A DNA stretch of 64,000 nucleotides from JAUIAS01 sp030425395 (GCA_043553855.1 CP121336.1:2790001-2854000), one strand, 5' to 3'; numbered from the stretch's first letter, positions 31,785-41,594 are shown. Numbers and translations are program-made. Notes: generated by a model from the letters alone, not told the origin.

Positions 31785-32699
31785 TCACTCGGGCGCGGAT
31801 GCCCTGCGCCGTGCCGTCAACACCGATGACACGGAATAAATCGTCAGACCGATCCAGATCATCGGCAACGCAATCGCATGATAAACGGTGATCGCCTGAC
31901 CGAAAAACAGAACCGCCAGAAGAAATTGCAACGACGGGTTCACGTATTGCATCAGCCCGATGGTGGAATAGCTGATCCGCCGCGCGGCATAGGAAAACAG
32001 CATCAACGGCACCGCAGTAACCACCCCTGACAGGATGAACAGCGCGGTCGTGACCGCGTCCTGACCGAACACCGCGCCGGGGCGACCGGTAAAATCGGTC
32101 CAGCCCAGCATATGGACCCCCAACAGCCAGATCAGCGACAGCGGCCCAACCACGGCAACCTCGGCCGTGACCGACAGGATCGGGCCCGCGCTGATGCCGC
32201 GTTTGAACACTCCGTAGAGCGCAAAACACAACGCCAGCGCCAGCGACAGCCACGGCGTGACCCCCAGACCCACGCTCAGGATCAGCACCGCCGCCGCCGC
32301 CAATCCGACCGCAAGCCATTGCGCCACGGACAACCGTTCGCCGAACAGAAAAAAGCCAAGGCAAACCGCCAGCAACGGAAACACGAAATACCCGATGCTG
32401 GCCTCCAGAACCGCATCCACCTGAACCGCATAAATGAACAAAGACCAGTTGCCGGAAATCGCAAACGCCGCCGCAACCGACCGCCAGCGCATCGCCGGAT
32501 CGGCAAACAGGGTCCAAAGCTGCGCCAGCCGCCCCTGCAGGGCAAGGAAAATGGCAAAGGTGAACAATGACCAGAAGGTGCGGTGGGCAAATACTTCGAT
32601 GGGCGGAACGTGGTTGAGCAGCATCCAGAACAGGGGAAACATGCCCCATGACAGGTTTGCGATCAAAACCGCCAGCAGCCCTTTGTGTGTCTCACTCAT
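31785..32699 (-). CDS. rarD: RarD-type EamA/DMT permease
   Basis: This 304-residue, ten-helix drug/metabolite transporter belongs to the RarD (chloramphenicol-sensitive protein) family. The family start ANLSWGMFPLFWMLLNHVPP, EVFAHRTFWSLF, the central SGNWSLFIYAVQVDAVLEAS and GYFVFPLL, and the late STIGLMQYVNPSLQFLLAV are all present. The first 98 codons of the longer frame have no family counterpart, so ATG 32699 (MSETHKG) is the start. The gene is on its own and substrate is unknown. Confidence 0.93.
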   Translation of the reverse strand: MSETHKGLLAVLIANLSWGMFPLFWMLLNHVPPIEVFAHRTFWSLFTFAIFLALQGRLAQLWTLFADPAMRWRSVAAAFAISGNWSLFIYAVQVDAVLEASIGYFVFPLLAVCLGFFLFGERLSVAQWLAVGLAAAAVLILSVGLGVTPWLSLALALCFALYGVFKRGISAGPILSVTAEVAVVGPLSLIWLLGVHMLGWTDFTGRPGAVFGQDAVTTALFILSGVVTAVPLMLFSYAARRISYSTIGLMQYVNPSLQFLLAVLFFGQAITVYHAIALPMIWIGLTIYSVSSVLTARRRASAPE

Positions 32700-32846
32700 G
32701 CAGCGGCCATATCTTTGAAACACAGGTAAAGACAAGCCCGCCTCCTGCCACGCGCCGGACCATGTTACCCGCTCACGGGTTTTCGCGTTTGACAAAGCGC
32801 CCCCGGGTTGCAACGCTGACGTCCTGATCAGGGGAGAGTGCGCGTC

Positions 32847-35800
32847 ATGGGCTTGCGAAAATTGCTCGGGTTGCCGCCGAAAGCCAACAAGGCCGCAACT
32901 GCAACACCGGAGCCTCGGGAACCACAGGCAGAAGTGCCTGATCGCGGTCCGTATGACGCGGTTCTGGCCAAACACGACCAGCTCGCCGGGCATCCCGGTT
33001 TCGCAAAGCTGTCCGACGAACAGCGCGCCGCCTTTGTCCGCGCCCGGGAAGAGGCAGAGGCCCTCGCGGCGAATGATCAGTTTGCACAGGCCGCAAAACG
33101 TGTGACGGACGCCGTTGCGGCGGCGGCCAAACAGGTGGTGGCCAGCCAGACCTCGGCCAAGGATTACGACGCCGCCAGGACCAAGATCAGCGGCGCGCTG
33201 GACGGCGCGCGGCTATTGGGAGTGCCAGCCGATCATATCGCGGCGCTGACCCGGCGTTTCGAGGGGATCGTGGCCGGTGCCGACGACGATATCGTTGCTG
33301 CGGCCACGGCGATGGGCGCTTTGCTGACCGATATGGCCAACGACCCTGTGATCAAAGAGGCCCGCGCGGCACGCCAGCGCGTGCTGGCCGACAAGGACAC
33401 CGTCGAAGCCGCCGCGCGCGAGGCGCTCAACGTGGCGACGGATACGCCCGTTGTTCTCAAACAGAACCGTATTCTTGCCGATGCCCTGCCCAAGATAGCC
33501 TTTTGCGCGGGCGCGCTCGATTTCATCGGCGCGGCGCGTTACATGGGTGTTTGCGACGCATGCATTGTTGCGATCAATGGGGAAAAGCCCGCAATCGAGG
33601 CCGCCCAGCAATTGCGCGATGAGGTTTTGCGCGCCCGCGCCGCGATGGACGCCGACGTCAAGGCGGCGCGCGTGATTTATGGCACCACCGACGAGGCCAC
33701 AGACATCGTCGAGAAATTCCGCAGCACGGACCAGTCTTTCGAAGGGGCGATGATCGCGCGCGATTTCACGGTGGCCAAGGCCCTGTTGCCCCGGCTCGAG
33801 GCGCTGGCCAAACAGGTCCAGACCTTCAAGGATGCCATGGATGGCGATATTGCCCTGCGCAACGCACGCGAGGCGCGTGACAAACGGCTGATCGCAATCG
33901 ACAAGGCCTTTGCCGCGACACCTGCCGCCACGGCGGAAATGGAACGGATCAAAAAGGCGTTCCTTTCGGGTTGGGACGACTACGTCGCCGCCGAGGATGC
34001 TGAAAACGATGCGGCTTGCATTGACCTGCTCGCCAAGATCGAACAATTGCTTGTCGAATACGGCACGGCGACGGATGCAGCAGCCGAGGAACTCGACAAG
34101 GAACGCCAGAAAAACGAGATCTGGAAAAACGACTGCAAGCGCCGCTATTCCGCGATGCTCAAGATCAAGCCGGTGATCCCGGCCATGGTCGCCGCCATAA
34201 CCGGGGCCAAGGCGGCGTTCGAGCAAACCAATACCGCCTCAGCCGCCAAGGATTTCACCGCAGCACTTGATGCGGTGCAGGGGCTCAAGGGGCTGCTGGA
34301 TCAGGTGGACGGGCTCAAGGACGAAAATGCCGCCGGGAGCCGCGAACGTAATCTCGGCTGGGCAGAGTATAAAAAGCACCAGAAATTGTGTCAGGACGCG
34401 CTGGACGTCAAACCCTTTACCGAAGAAATGGGCCGCCTCTACAAGGCATTCGTGGACAGCCACGATCAATTTCACACGCTGCGCAAATCCGGCGATGCGA
34501 CCTGGGCGGATGCGCTGCCTGATGTGCTGGACAAGGCGCGCGCCGTTCTCGCCAACGTAGAAGCGAACGCCGCAGGCGAAGCCGAGGCCGAAGCGGCCGC
34601 AGGCCGGGCGCGCGACGCCGCCATTCCGGAATACAACCGCGCCAAGCGCATCGCCGAGAAATACGAACCCGACAGCAATGCCGACAAGCAAAAGCTGGTC
34701 AGCGTTGCGATCCAGTTCAACACCGCATTCCAGGCGGGCCGCTACATCGAATCCATGGCGCATCTGGAAAACCTGCCCGCAGCCGTCGCGGTGATTGACG
34801 AAAAGGAACCGGTCTGGCGCGCGGCACAGGAACAGAAGAAGGACGATTACGAAAAGGACGCGCGCGGCCTCAAGGCCGATTACGACACCGTCATCGGCTT
34901 TGAAAACGTCCTGCCCGGAATCGCGGCGCAGATCCAGTCCGCCAAGGACCTGCGCAAAGACGCCGACGCGCACGCCAAGAAAGAAGACTTTGGCAAGGCA
35001 GGCGCGGCGCAGGGCAAGCTGTCTGATCTCGTGGCCGAGATGATGAAACGCAAGCCGCTGCATGACCAGTCAGTGACCGACAAGGCATGGATCGCCGCCC
35101 GCAAGACCGCAATCGGCGGCGATGTTGACGATGTCATTGATGCCTTTGCGTTGTTGCCTGAAACGCTCGATATCCAGACACGCATGCAATATGCCCGCGA
35201 CACTGCCGGCACTCTGGAAACCGATCTGGATTTCCCCGCCGCGCGCGCCCAATGGGAAGAACTGGAACGCCTGTTGCAGTCCTGGAGCGACAAGGAACAG
35301 GAAAACCAAGATGCCTGGACGGATGAGGCCAAGGCGGTTCACGACAAGCTGAGCCTGATCAAGGCCGACCGCGACATTGCCGACACGATCCGCGGCATCA
35401 CCCCGGAACTCAAGGCGCTGGTCACTGACTATGAGGCCGCCGAAAGCAAGTTCTTTGCCGCCTACAAGGCGCGCGACTGGGCGCTTGCCGATGATCTGCT
35501 GGGCGAATACGGGCGCACGGCGGGCCTTGTTGCCGGGGCCAAGGGCACGTTCGATGCGGCCTTGGTCGAGGCAGGCCCCCGCAAGGACGCAGCCCGCGAT
35601 GCCCTGACCAACACGTCGCCCGAAGACCTCAAGGATCAGCCCACGGAAGAAAAGCTTGCCCTGCTGGACGATCTGCGCGCCACGGGCGAAGAACTCACAC
35701 CCGAAGAACGCAAGCTGCAACGCAAGCTCTACAATGCGCTGGATTACGATCCCGAGTTCAAGAAGGTTGACGAGGAACGCCGCGACGCATTGATCGAGGC

Positions 35801-36332
35801 GCTCAAATCCGATCGCGAAATAACCGAGGCGCGCGGCTCCTGGGGCACCAAGACCGATGATGAGCGACTTGCGGTGCTGATGAAGGTGCTGAATGCCGAA
35901 TGCAAGGTATATGACATTCCGGCCCCTGCGGTGCGGCTGTTCAATGAACCGCCCGGCGATGAAGGGTTCTTTTCCTCAGGGTCGATGACCCTCAATCTCA
36001 ACACCCATCCTGAAAGCGGCTGGTCCGACTACAAGGAAGCGGTAAACACCGTTGTGCACGAGAATATGCACAATTATCAGGCGGTTCTGGTTCAACGGCT
36101 TGAGGAAGGCATTATCACCAAGGACGATCCCGAATACATGCAGGCGAAAATTTTTGCCGCCAACGATGCGCCCGGGGGATATGTCGATACGGAAGAAACT
36201 CTCGATGATGACGAAGCGGGCACAAACCCCTACAAGACCCAACCGCTTGAGGCCCACGCCTGGGATACCGGGGACGGGGTGGCCGAAGAGCTTGTTGCAG
36301 GACCACCGCCCGAACGCGGTGTCCGGCTGTGA
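32847..36332 (+). CDS. Giant helical-repeat protein with C-terminal HExxH metallopeptidase-like domain
   Basis: The protein has 1161 residues, no signal peptide and no membrane helix. Residues about 70-910 consist of tandem helical repeats with a very regular period of 80-83. The signature D-[aromatic]-x-x-A-x3-L-x-x-L recurs at about 147, 225 (LDFIGAARY), 306 (RDFTVAKALLPRLEAL), 388, 469 (KDFTAALDAVQGLKGLL), 552, 632, 714 (EDFGKAGAAQGKLSDL), 795 (LDFPAARAQWEELERLL) and 877 (RDWALADDLLGEY), with a possible first copy near 77. The last 250 residues hold HENMH (H1071, E1072, H1075) and a downstream QPLEAHAW (E1135/H1137), which could complete a zinc site. ATG 32847 follows GGGGAGAG at 8 nt. A small gene follows at 22 nt. 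The layout resembles a toxin/effector, but I do not recognise the family. Confidence 0.85.
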   Translation: MGLRKLLGLPPKANKAATATPEPREPQAEVPDRGPYDAVLAKHDQLAGHPGFAKLSDEQRAAFVRAREEAEALAANDQFAQAAKRVTDAVAAAAKQVVASQTSAKDYDAARTKISGALDGARLLGVPADHIAALTRRFEGIVAGADDDIVAAATAMGALLTDMANDPVIKEARAARQRVLADKDTVEAAAREALNVATDTPVVLKQNRILADALPKIAFCAGALDFIGAARYMGVCDACIVAINGEKPAIEAAQQLRDEVLRARAAMDADVKAARVIYGTTDEATDIVEKFRSTDQSFEGAMIARDFTVAKALLPRLEALAKQVQTFKDAMDGDIALRNAREARDKRLIAIDKAFAATPAATAEMERIKKAFLSGWDDYVAAEDAENDAACIDLLAKIEQLLVEYGTATDAAAEELDKERQKNEIWKNDCKRRYSAMLKIKPVIPAMVAAITGAKAAFEQTNTASAAKDFTAALDAVQGLKGLLDQVDGLKDENAAGSRERNLGWAEYKKHQKLCQDALDVKPFTEEMGRLYKAFVDSHDQFHTLRKSGDATWADALPDVLDKARAVLANVEANAAGEAEAEAAAGRARDAAIPEYNRAKRIAEKYEPDSNADKQKLVSVAIQFNTAFQAGRYIESMAHLENLPAAVAVIDEKEPVWRAAQEQKKDDYEKDARGLKADYDTVIGFENVLPGIAAQIQSAKDLRKDADAHAKKEDFGKAGAAQGKLSDLVAEMMKRKPLHDQSVTDKAWIAARKTAIGGDVDDVIDAFALLPETLDIQTRMQYARDTAGTLETDLDFPAARAQWEELERLLQSWSDKEQENQDAWTDEAKAVHDKLSLIKADRDIADTIRGITPELKALVTDYEAAESKFFAAYKARDWALADDLLGEYGRTAGLVAGAKGTFDAALVEAGPRKDAARDALTNTSPEDLKDQPTEEKLALLDDLRATGEELTPEERKLQRKLYNALDYDPEFKKVDEERRDALIEALKSDREITEARGSWGTKTDDERLAVLMKVLNAECKVYDIPAPAVRLFNEPPGDEGFFSSGSMTLNLNTHPESGWSDYKEAVNTVVHENMHNYQAVLVQRLEEGIITKDDPEYMQAKIFAANDAPGGYVDTEETLDDDEAGTNPYKTQPLEAHAWDTGDGVAEELVAGPPPERGVRL

Positions 36333-36353
36333 TGACAATAAAGGAACACGCAA

Positions 36354-36803
36354 ATGGCTGACCACGCTCCTCTGAGGATCGTCTATGTGTTCGGTGACGG
36401 TGACGAAAGCGACATGGCGCTGGGCACCATCACCCGCGACGGCATGATCGACATCACGCGCGTGGCACCGGGACAGGAGACGGCCGTCGAAACAATGGTG
36501 GCAGAGTTGAACGGTGCCGAACGCATGTTCTTGCGCGATGCCCACACCAATGCCGAAACCGGCCGCGCGGCCATGACGAAACAGGCCATTCTGCGCGGCG
36601 GGCCGGGGTTTCTGGATGCCCTGTGCCAAACAGTGCAGCGGTTCTACAAGGCGGATCTGCGCTTTGACCGGACGGTGTTCGAAGGCGGGGAACAGTTGAT
36701 CCCCGATCAGGACATCGGACAGGAAGACGCGGCCGAAGACGATACCCCGCCACAGCCCGACATGACACCCCTGCCGGATGCCAAACCCGGCATCGACATC
36801 TGA
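36354..36803 (+). CDS. Small acidic protein next to the repeat/HExxH protein
   Basis: This 149-residue soluble protein has no recognised family. The N-terminal 110 residues look like a compact alpha/beta domain (LRIVYVFGDGDESDMALGTI, MFLRDAHTNAETGRAAM). The C-terminus is an acidic, proline-rich tail (EDAAEDDTPPQPDM). It starts 22 nt after the HExxH protein with an AAGGA site, so it is almost surely co-transcribed. It could be an immunity, chaperone or adaptor protein for its large neighbour. This rests on position only. Confidence 0.75.
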   Translation: MADHAPLRIVYVFGDGDESDMALGTITRDGMIDITRVAPGQETAVETMVAELNGAERMFLRDAHTNAETGRAAMTKQAILRGGPGFLDALCQTVQRFYKADLRFDRTVFEGGEQLIPDQDIGQEDAAEDDTPPQPDMTPLPDAKPGIDI

Positions 36804-36872
36804 CTGGCGCGCGGGTGTCTGGCGCAAGCGGACAACGCCGCGACCCAATGTTTGACGGTGTGGAGGCAAACA

Positions 36873-37661
36873 GTGCAACAGGCGCGTGATTTTCTGGACG
36901 AGACCGAGGCCCTCGCGGCGTTGCTGGAAACGATGGACCCTGCGGGGTGGGATCAGCCGACCCGGTTCAAAGGGTGGACGCCCAACGACATTCTGGTGCA
37001 CCTGCATTTCTGGAACCGGATGGTCGATTTGTCCCTGACCGACCCGGAGGCCTTTGCGACCATTGCCGCCGGCGCAGCCGAGGCATTGCCAAAGGGCACG
37101 TTGCGGTCGCTGGAACAGGCGCATGTGTCCGAACGGGGGGCGGCCCTGCGGACGGCCTGGCTCGGGGCGGCGCGCGCGATGGCGCTGCGCTGGGCAGAGG
37201 TGGACCCGCGCCAGCGGCTGCCGTGGGTCGGGCCCGAGATGTCGGCACGCTCGTCGATTACGGCGCGTCTCATGGAAACATGGGCGCATGGGCAGGCGAT
37301 CTACGACATGCTCAGCCAATCCCGCCCCGAAAACGACCGGATCCGCAACGTGGTTGTGCTGGGCGTCAATGCGTTTGGCTGGTCCCACCGGGTCAATGGA
37401 TGGGAGGTCCCGGACCCCATGCCCGAACTGCACCTGACAGCGCCTTCCGGCGCGCTCTGGCAATTCGGCGGCCCCGATGCGGCCAACCGCATCACCGGAT
37501 CGGCCACCGAATTCGCTCAGGTCGTCACCCAGACCCGTAATATCGCGGACACCGACCTCGTGGTGGAAGGCCCGATCGCAACCCGCTGGATGCAGACCGC
37601 ACAGTGCTTTGCCGGTCCGCGTCAGCCGCCGCCGCAGCCGGGCACACGGCGCCCCGGTTAA
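36873..37661 (+). CDS. DinB-like/maleylpyruvate isomerase-fold protein (TIGR03084-like)
   Basis: This 262-residue protein starts with a four-helix bundle like the mycothiol-dependent maleylpyruvate isomerase N-domain. It is seen in LLETMDPAGWDQPTRFKGWT and ILVHLHFWNRMVDLSLTDPE, with metal-binding His in HLH and ETWAHGQAIYD. A C-terminal beta domain follows (LHLTAPSGALWQFGGPDAAN). This matches the TIGR03084 family as I know it. I prefer GTG 36873, preceded by GGAGG at 6 nt, to TTG 36852. Alphaproteobacteria lack mycothiol, so the thiol cofactor, if any, must differ. It may be the third gene of the repeat-protein operon. Confidence 0.8.
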   Translation: MQQARDFLDETEALAALLETMDPAGWDQPTRFKGWTPNDILVHLHFWNRMVDLSLTDPEAFATIAAGAAEALPKGTLRSLEQAHVSERGAALRTAWLGAARAMALRWAEVDPRQRLPWVGPEMSARSSITARLMETWAHGQAIYDMLSQSRPENDRIRNVVVLGVNAFGWSHRVNGWEVPDPMPELHLTAPSGALWQFGGPDAANRITGSATEFAQVVTQTRNIADTDLVVEGPIATRWMQTAQCFAGPRQPPPQPGTRRPG

Positions 37662-37717
37662 CCCGGCACCTGCTTCTTTCTCGGGTCAAATACCCCGGGG
37701 GTGAGCGACGCAGCCGC

Positions 37718-37736
37718 GAGGGGGCGGTGCCCCCTC
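37718..37736. terminator. Bidirectional hairpin between convergent genes
   Basis: GAGGGGGC-GGT-GCCCCCTC forms a perfect 8-bp stem, 57 nt after the DinB-like gene and 22 nt from the end of the AEC gene on the other strand. There is no clear T-run, but position and strength suggest shared termination. Confidence 0.55.
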
Positions 37737-37757
37737 CTGGTCCGCATCACATTGGGA

Positions 37758-38660
37758 TCACGCCAGCCACGCAAGCGACACCAGCGACAGGACCGAGGTC
37801 CAGATCACCACCGGTGCGATCTGATCCGTGCGCACCCCGTGCAGCATCGCCAGTGCAAAGGCCATCGCCCCTGATGGCCCTGCCGCCCCCAGAACCAGCA
37901 GCGTGTTCCAGTTGTCCGGGCGGGTGCCGACATGCAGCGCGGCCCAGACCAGCGCCGGAAATACCAGCAGCTTGAGACCGGACACCACCGCGATCGTGCG
38001 GCTCGGTCGCAGGGCATGGCCGGACAGGATCACCCCCAGCGCCAGCAGGGTCAGCGGTGCCGCCGCCGCCCCGGCAAATCCCAGCCCCGTAGAAACCGGT
38101 TCCGGCAAGGCCATCCCGGCGGCATTGACCAGCAGGCCAATGAGGATCGCAATCAGGACCGGGTTTGACAGAACCCGTCGCAGGGATTGGCCGATGCTCG
38201 CCTGTCGGTTGGCCATCAGGTCGGTTGTCACGATGAAAAAGGCAAATGTGACCGTCGCATCCCAGGCCACGATGCTGGTGATCGGCAGCGCCGCCGCCTC
38301 GCCATAGATCAGCGTCGCGATCGGCCCGACATACAGCAGGGTGTTCACGAACACCGTGCACATCGCCAGCAGCCACGCTTCGATCGTCTCGCGGCCCAGA
38401 ACGGTGCGACAGATCGCGAATGTGGCACCGAACAGGCCCAGCTGACACAGCGCATAAAGGCCGATGCCATCGACCCGGATCGCGGCCACGTCGATGCTGC
38501 TGACCAGGGTCAGGATCAATGCGGGTTGCATCACGAGAAACGCGATCCTGTTCAGCGCGGCAGCTTCGGCGCGCGCAACGGCCCCGAAGCGTCCCAGCAA
38601 AAAGCCCAGTGCCAGAATCCAGAAGACCGGCAGAATATCATGGGTCAGAACGTCAAGCAT
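37758..38660 (-). CDS. AEC-family (auxin efflux carrier type) transporter
   Basis: This 300-residue inner-membrane carrier has about ten helices in two five-helix halves. The family start is DILPVFWILALGFLLGRFGA, and the crossing region shows SNPVLIAILIGLLVNAAGM. Bacterial AEC proteins transport malate, malonate and other small carboxylates. The neighbouring minus-strand PhyH gene ends the upstream side with 2 nt between stop and start, so they probably form an operon. Confidence 0.9.
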   Translation of the reverse strand: MLDVLTHDILPVFWILALGFLLGRFGAVARAEAAALNRIAFLVMQPALILTLVSSIDVAAIRVDGIGLYALCQLGLFGATFAICRTVLGRETIEAWLLAMCTVFVNTLLYVGPIATLIYGEAAALPITSIVAWDATVTFAFFIVTTDLMANRQASIGQSLRRVLSNPVLIAILIGLLVNAAGMALPEPVSTGLGFAGAAAAPLTLLALGVILSGHALRPSRTIAVVSGLKLLVFPALVWAALHVGTRPDNWNTLLVLGAAGPSGAMAFALAMLHGVRTDQIAPVVIWTSVLSLVSLAWLA

Positions 38661-38662
38661 GG

Positions 38663-39541
38663 TCAGGCGTAGATGCCCTTGCGCTTTGCCGCGCCTTTCA
38701 TCATCGCCTTGGCGCGGGGGCTGCGTATTTCGTCGAAAAGCGCCACGCCGCGTGGATCAAACAGCCGCCGGGGTGCGCCGTAATGGGTGAAATTCCCGAT
38801 ACGGTCCACCCCACGCGCGATCATCGCATAATCGGTGTCGGCCTCGCTCTGCGCGACGCGCGGCGAGATATAGCGCACCACCATCCCAATGCGTCGGTCC
38901 TCGGACCGGTTCGGACCAGACCCGTGGATCGTCAAGCCGTGGTGCAGGGACATCTGCCCCGGCTGCAACACGATGGGCGTGCGATCCTCCGCAGGCACAT
39001 CCACCTGAACTTCCTGACCGCGCGACAGCAGGTTGCGGTCATCAAATGTATCGGCGTGCGGCAGGATTTCCGATTTGTGGCTGCCCGCGACAAACTCCAT
39101 GCAGCCGCTCTCCACCGTTGCGGGCGACAGGGCGATCCATGCGGTCACCATCTCAGAGGTGGTGCCCATCCCCCAATAGGTCAGATCCTGATGCATCGAC
39201 ACGAACTGTTCGGTGTACGCGTTCTTGATAAAGAATTCTGCGCTGTAGATCAGGATATCGGGACCGATGATGCTTTCGACCACGTCCAGCACATCGGCCC
39301 GCGTGGCCAGATCATGGGCAAAGGGCATAACGCATTGCGCATTCACGCGCATGTAATTGCCCAGCGGCAGCGGCAGGTCCGCCTCGCGCCAGTCGGCTTC
39401 CATCTGTTCCAGTTGCGCGCGGTATCCCGCAGCCTCCTGCGGGGAAATCACGGGAACCGGAAAAAGAAAACCGTCGCGCCAATACCGGTCGGTTTGCGCC
39501 TGCGACAGTGCGCCTGTATCTGCGGAAACGGCGGGGGTCAT
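38663..39541 (-). CDS. Phytanoyl-CoA dioxygenase (PhyH) family protein
   Basis: This 292-residue Fe(II)/2-oxoglutarate-dependent oxygenase has the facial triad in SMHQDLTYWG (H117, D119) and TIHGSGPNRS (H206), with R212 to bind 2-oxoglutarate. Bacterial members hydroxylate small molecules such as ectoine, phosphonates or methylated amines rather than phytanoyl-CoA. It is followed by the AEC carrier (2-nt gap), so substrate uptake and oxidation may be paired. A second PhyH gene occurs at 55543. Confidence 0.9.
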   Translation of the reverse strand: MTPAVSADTGALSQAQTDRYWRDGFLFPVPVISPQEAAGYRAQLEQMEADWREADLPLPLGNYMRVNAQCVMPFAHDLATRADVLDVVESIIGPDILIYSAEFFIKNAYTEQFVSMHQDLTYWGMGTTSEMVTAWIALSPATVESGCMEFVAGSHKSEILPHADTFDDRNLLSRGQEVQVDVPAEDRTPIVLQPGQMSLHHGLTIHGSGPNRSEDRRIGMVVRYISPRVAQSEADTDYAMIARGVDRIGNFTHYGAPRRLFDPRGVALFDEIRSPRAKAMMKGAAKRKGIYA

Positions 39542-39629
39542 GGCGGCTCCTGACTGTTGTCTGTGTCTTCGGTCCCGCGATGCTACTCTATCGCGGGTGG
39601 GTGTAAAGCGTGGCCCTGTCGTGGGGTGT

Positions 39630-41594
39630 TCAGCGCCCAGCCAAACGTTGCGCCTCGGTCACGATGCGATCGACGGTGATGCCGAAATGGCGGTAAAGCT
39701 CCGATCCCTGCGCCGAGGCCCCGTACCCCTGCATCCCCACAAAAACGTCGTCACGGTCAAGCCAGCGATCCCAGCCAAAGGGCAGGGCGGCTTCCACGGC
39801 GATGCGGGGCGCTGTGCCCAGAACTTCGGCGCGGTAGGCGGCATCCTGTTGCTCGAACAGCTCCCAGCACGGCATGGACACAACCGTGGCGGCGATCCCC
39901 TCTGTCGCCAGCCCGGCCTGCGCACGGACGGCAAGGCCCACCTCTGTGCCGGTGGCGATGATCGTGATGTCGCGCGCTTCGCCCCGGGCAGGCACCAGAA
40001 CATAGGCCCCCCGCGCCGACAGGTTTTCCCCGCGCGCCGACGGGCGCACCGGATCTGCATCCTGCCGCGACAGCGCCAGCATCGACGGTCCGTCGCGGTG
40101 GCTCTGGGCAAGCTCCCACGCCTCGGCGGTTTCCACCGCGCAGGCAGGGCGAAAGACACGCATATTGGGCATGGCGCGGAAGGCGGCAAGGATCTCGACC
40201 GGCTGATGGGTGGGACCGTTGCTTCCCACGCCGATGGAATCGTGGCTGAACACGAACAGCGCGGGCAAACCCATCAGGGCCGCCATCCGCATCGCGGGGC
40301 GTTCATAATCGGCAAAGGCCAGATAGGTCACGTTCACCGGTCGCAGCCCACCATGCGCGGCGATCCCGCAGGCCATCGCGCCCATCAGATGTTCGCGCAC
40401 CCCGCAATGCACGTATGACCCGCCGCGATTGGTGGCCGTAAAGGCGTCACGCGCGCGCTTGTGGTTCGTGGGCGCTTCCAGATCGGCGCAGAGCACCATT
40501 GTGTCCGGCAACGGCTCTGCCAGCGCGTCGCAGACATCGCCGGACGACAGGATCGTGGGGCGCGCGGCGCCGGTGGGGATTTCCTGTGCGATCTGCGTCC
40601 AGATATCCGCGCCTTTGGGTGCGTCTCCGCTGATCCAGCGGTCAAATTCCGCGCGGTCGGTGTGGGCTGCGCGGGCATCCTGCCAAGCGGCGCGCGCCTG
40701 CGCCCCCCGCGCCATGGCAGACCGCCAATCGGCATAGATCGCGTCCGGCACATGAAAGGCAGGATGCGGCCAGCCGCGCGCCGTTCGGGCGGCTTCCGCG
40801 TCAAGAGGTGTCAGCGGCGCGCTATGGCCACCGCGCTGACCCTCCAATCGCGGAATACCACGCGCGATCTGGGTGCGGCACGCAATCAGCGTCGGGCGGT
40901 CGTCGGCGCGGGCGGCGCGCATCGCGGCATCGACGGCGGCAATATCATGGCCTTCCACTTCGATCACCTGCCAGCGCGCCGCGCGGAACCGCGCGGGAAT
41001 ATCCTCGGAAATCGACAGGGCGGTGTCCCCGTCATCGGTGATGCGGTTGTCATCCCAAAGAAAGGTCAGCCGCCCCAGCGCCAGATGCCCCGCCAGTGAA
41101 ATCGCCTCTTGTCCCATGCCTTCCTGCAGGCAACCGTCCCCGACAAAGGCCCATGTCCGGTGATCCACCAGATCACGACCGAACCGCGCGGCCAGCCGTT
41201 CTTCGGCAACGGCCATGCCCACCGCGCAGGCGATGCCCTGACCCAAAAGGCCGGTGGTGATCTCAATACCGGCGTCCTGTTCGATCTCGGGGTGTCCCGC
41301 ACAAACGGAATGCAGAGTGCGAAAGCTCTTGATCGCGTCCAGCGACAGCTTCTCGTATCCCGCCAGATGCAACACCGAATAGAGCAGCATCGACCCGTGC
41401 CCGTTCGACAAGATCACCCGGTCCCGATCGGGCCAGAGTGGATCGGCCGGATCGGCCTTTAGGTGATTGGCATAAAGCGTCGCGGCAATCTCGGCCATGC
41501 CGAGCGGCACGCCCTGATGGCCTTCGCCCGCCTTGACGATGGTGTCGATGGACACAAAGCGGATCGCATCGGCCATCGCCTGAATGTTGAGCAT
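39630..41594 (-). CDS. tkt: Transketolase, full-length
   Basis: This 654-residue thiamine-diphosphate enzyme has all three transketolase domains. The N-terminal donor loop is GEGHQGVPLGMAEIAATLY, where the usual GHPGAPMG has become GHQGVPLG. The cofactor motif VGDGCLQEGMGQEAIS ends in WDDNRIT. The Pyr domain has the catalytic Glu in HCGVREHLMGAMACGIAAHG and SHDSIGVGSNGPTHQPVE. The C-domain starts VLVPARGEARDITIIATGTE. The family norm is 650-670, so it is complete. It is one gene from the SAF-domain dehydrogenase and opposite a split transketolase, so it is probably a specialised rather than the housekeeping enzyme. Confidence 0.93.
   Translation of the reverse strand: MLNIQAMADAIRFVSIDTIVKAGEGHQGVPLGMAEIAATLYANHLKADPADPLWPDRDRVILSNGHGSMLLYSVLHLAGYEKLSLDAIKSFRTLHSVCAGHPEIEQDAGIEITTGLLGQGIACAVGMAVAEERLAARFGRDLVDHRTWAFVGDGCLQEGMGQEAISLAGHLALGRLTFLWDDNRITDDGDTALSISEDIPARFRAARWQVIEVEGHDIAAVDAAMRAARADDRPTLIACRTQIARGIPRLEGQRGGHSAPLTPLDAEAARTARGWPHPAFHVPDAIYADWRSAMARGAQARAAWQDARAAHTDRAEFDRWISGDAPKGADIWTQIAQEIPTGAARPTILSSGDVCDALAEPLPDTMVLCADLEAPTNHKRARDAFTATNRGGSYVHCGVREHLMGAMACGIAAHGGLRPVNVTYLAFADYERPAMRMAALMGLPALFVFSHDSIGVGSNGPTHQPVEILAAFRAMPNMRVFRPACAVETAEAWELAQSHRDGPSMLALSRQDADPVRPSARGENLSARGAYVLVPARGEARDITIIATGTEVGLAVRAQAGLATEGIAATVVSMPCWELFEQQDAAYRAEVLGTAPRIAVEAALPFGWDRWLDRDDVFVGMQGYGASAQGSELYRHFGITVDRIVTEAQRLAGR

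Noticed and set aside
33213..35720. Minus-strand frames opposite the repeat/HExxH protein
   Set aside because: They mirror the alanine-rich sense gene, giving leucine/glycine-rich strings, and do not keep the 81-residue periodicity as a protein feature.
36873..37661. Mycothiol-dependent isomerase proper
   Set aside because: Mycothiol is made by actinobacteria, not alphaproteobacteria, so only the fold is claimed.
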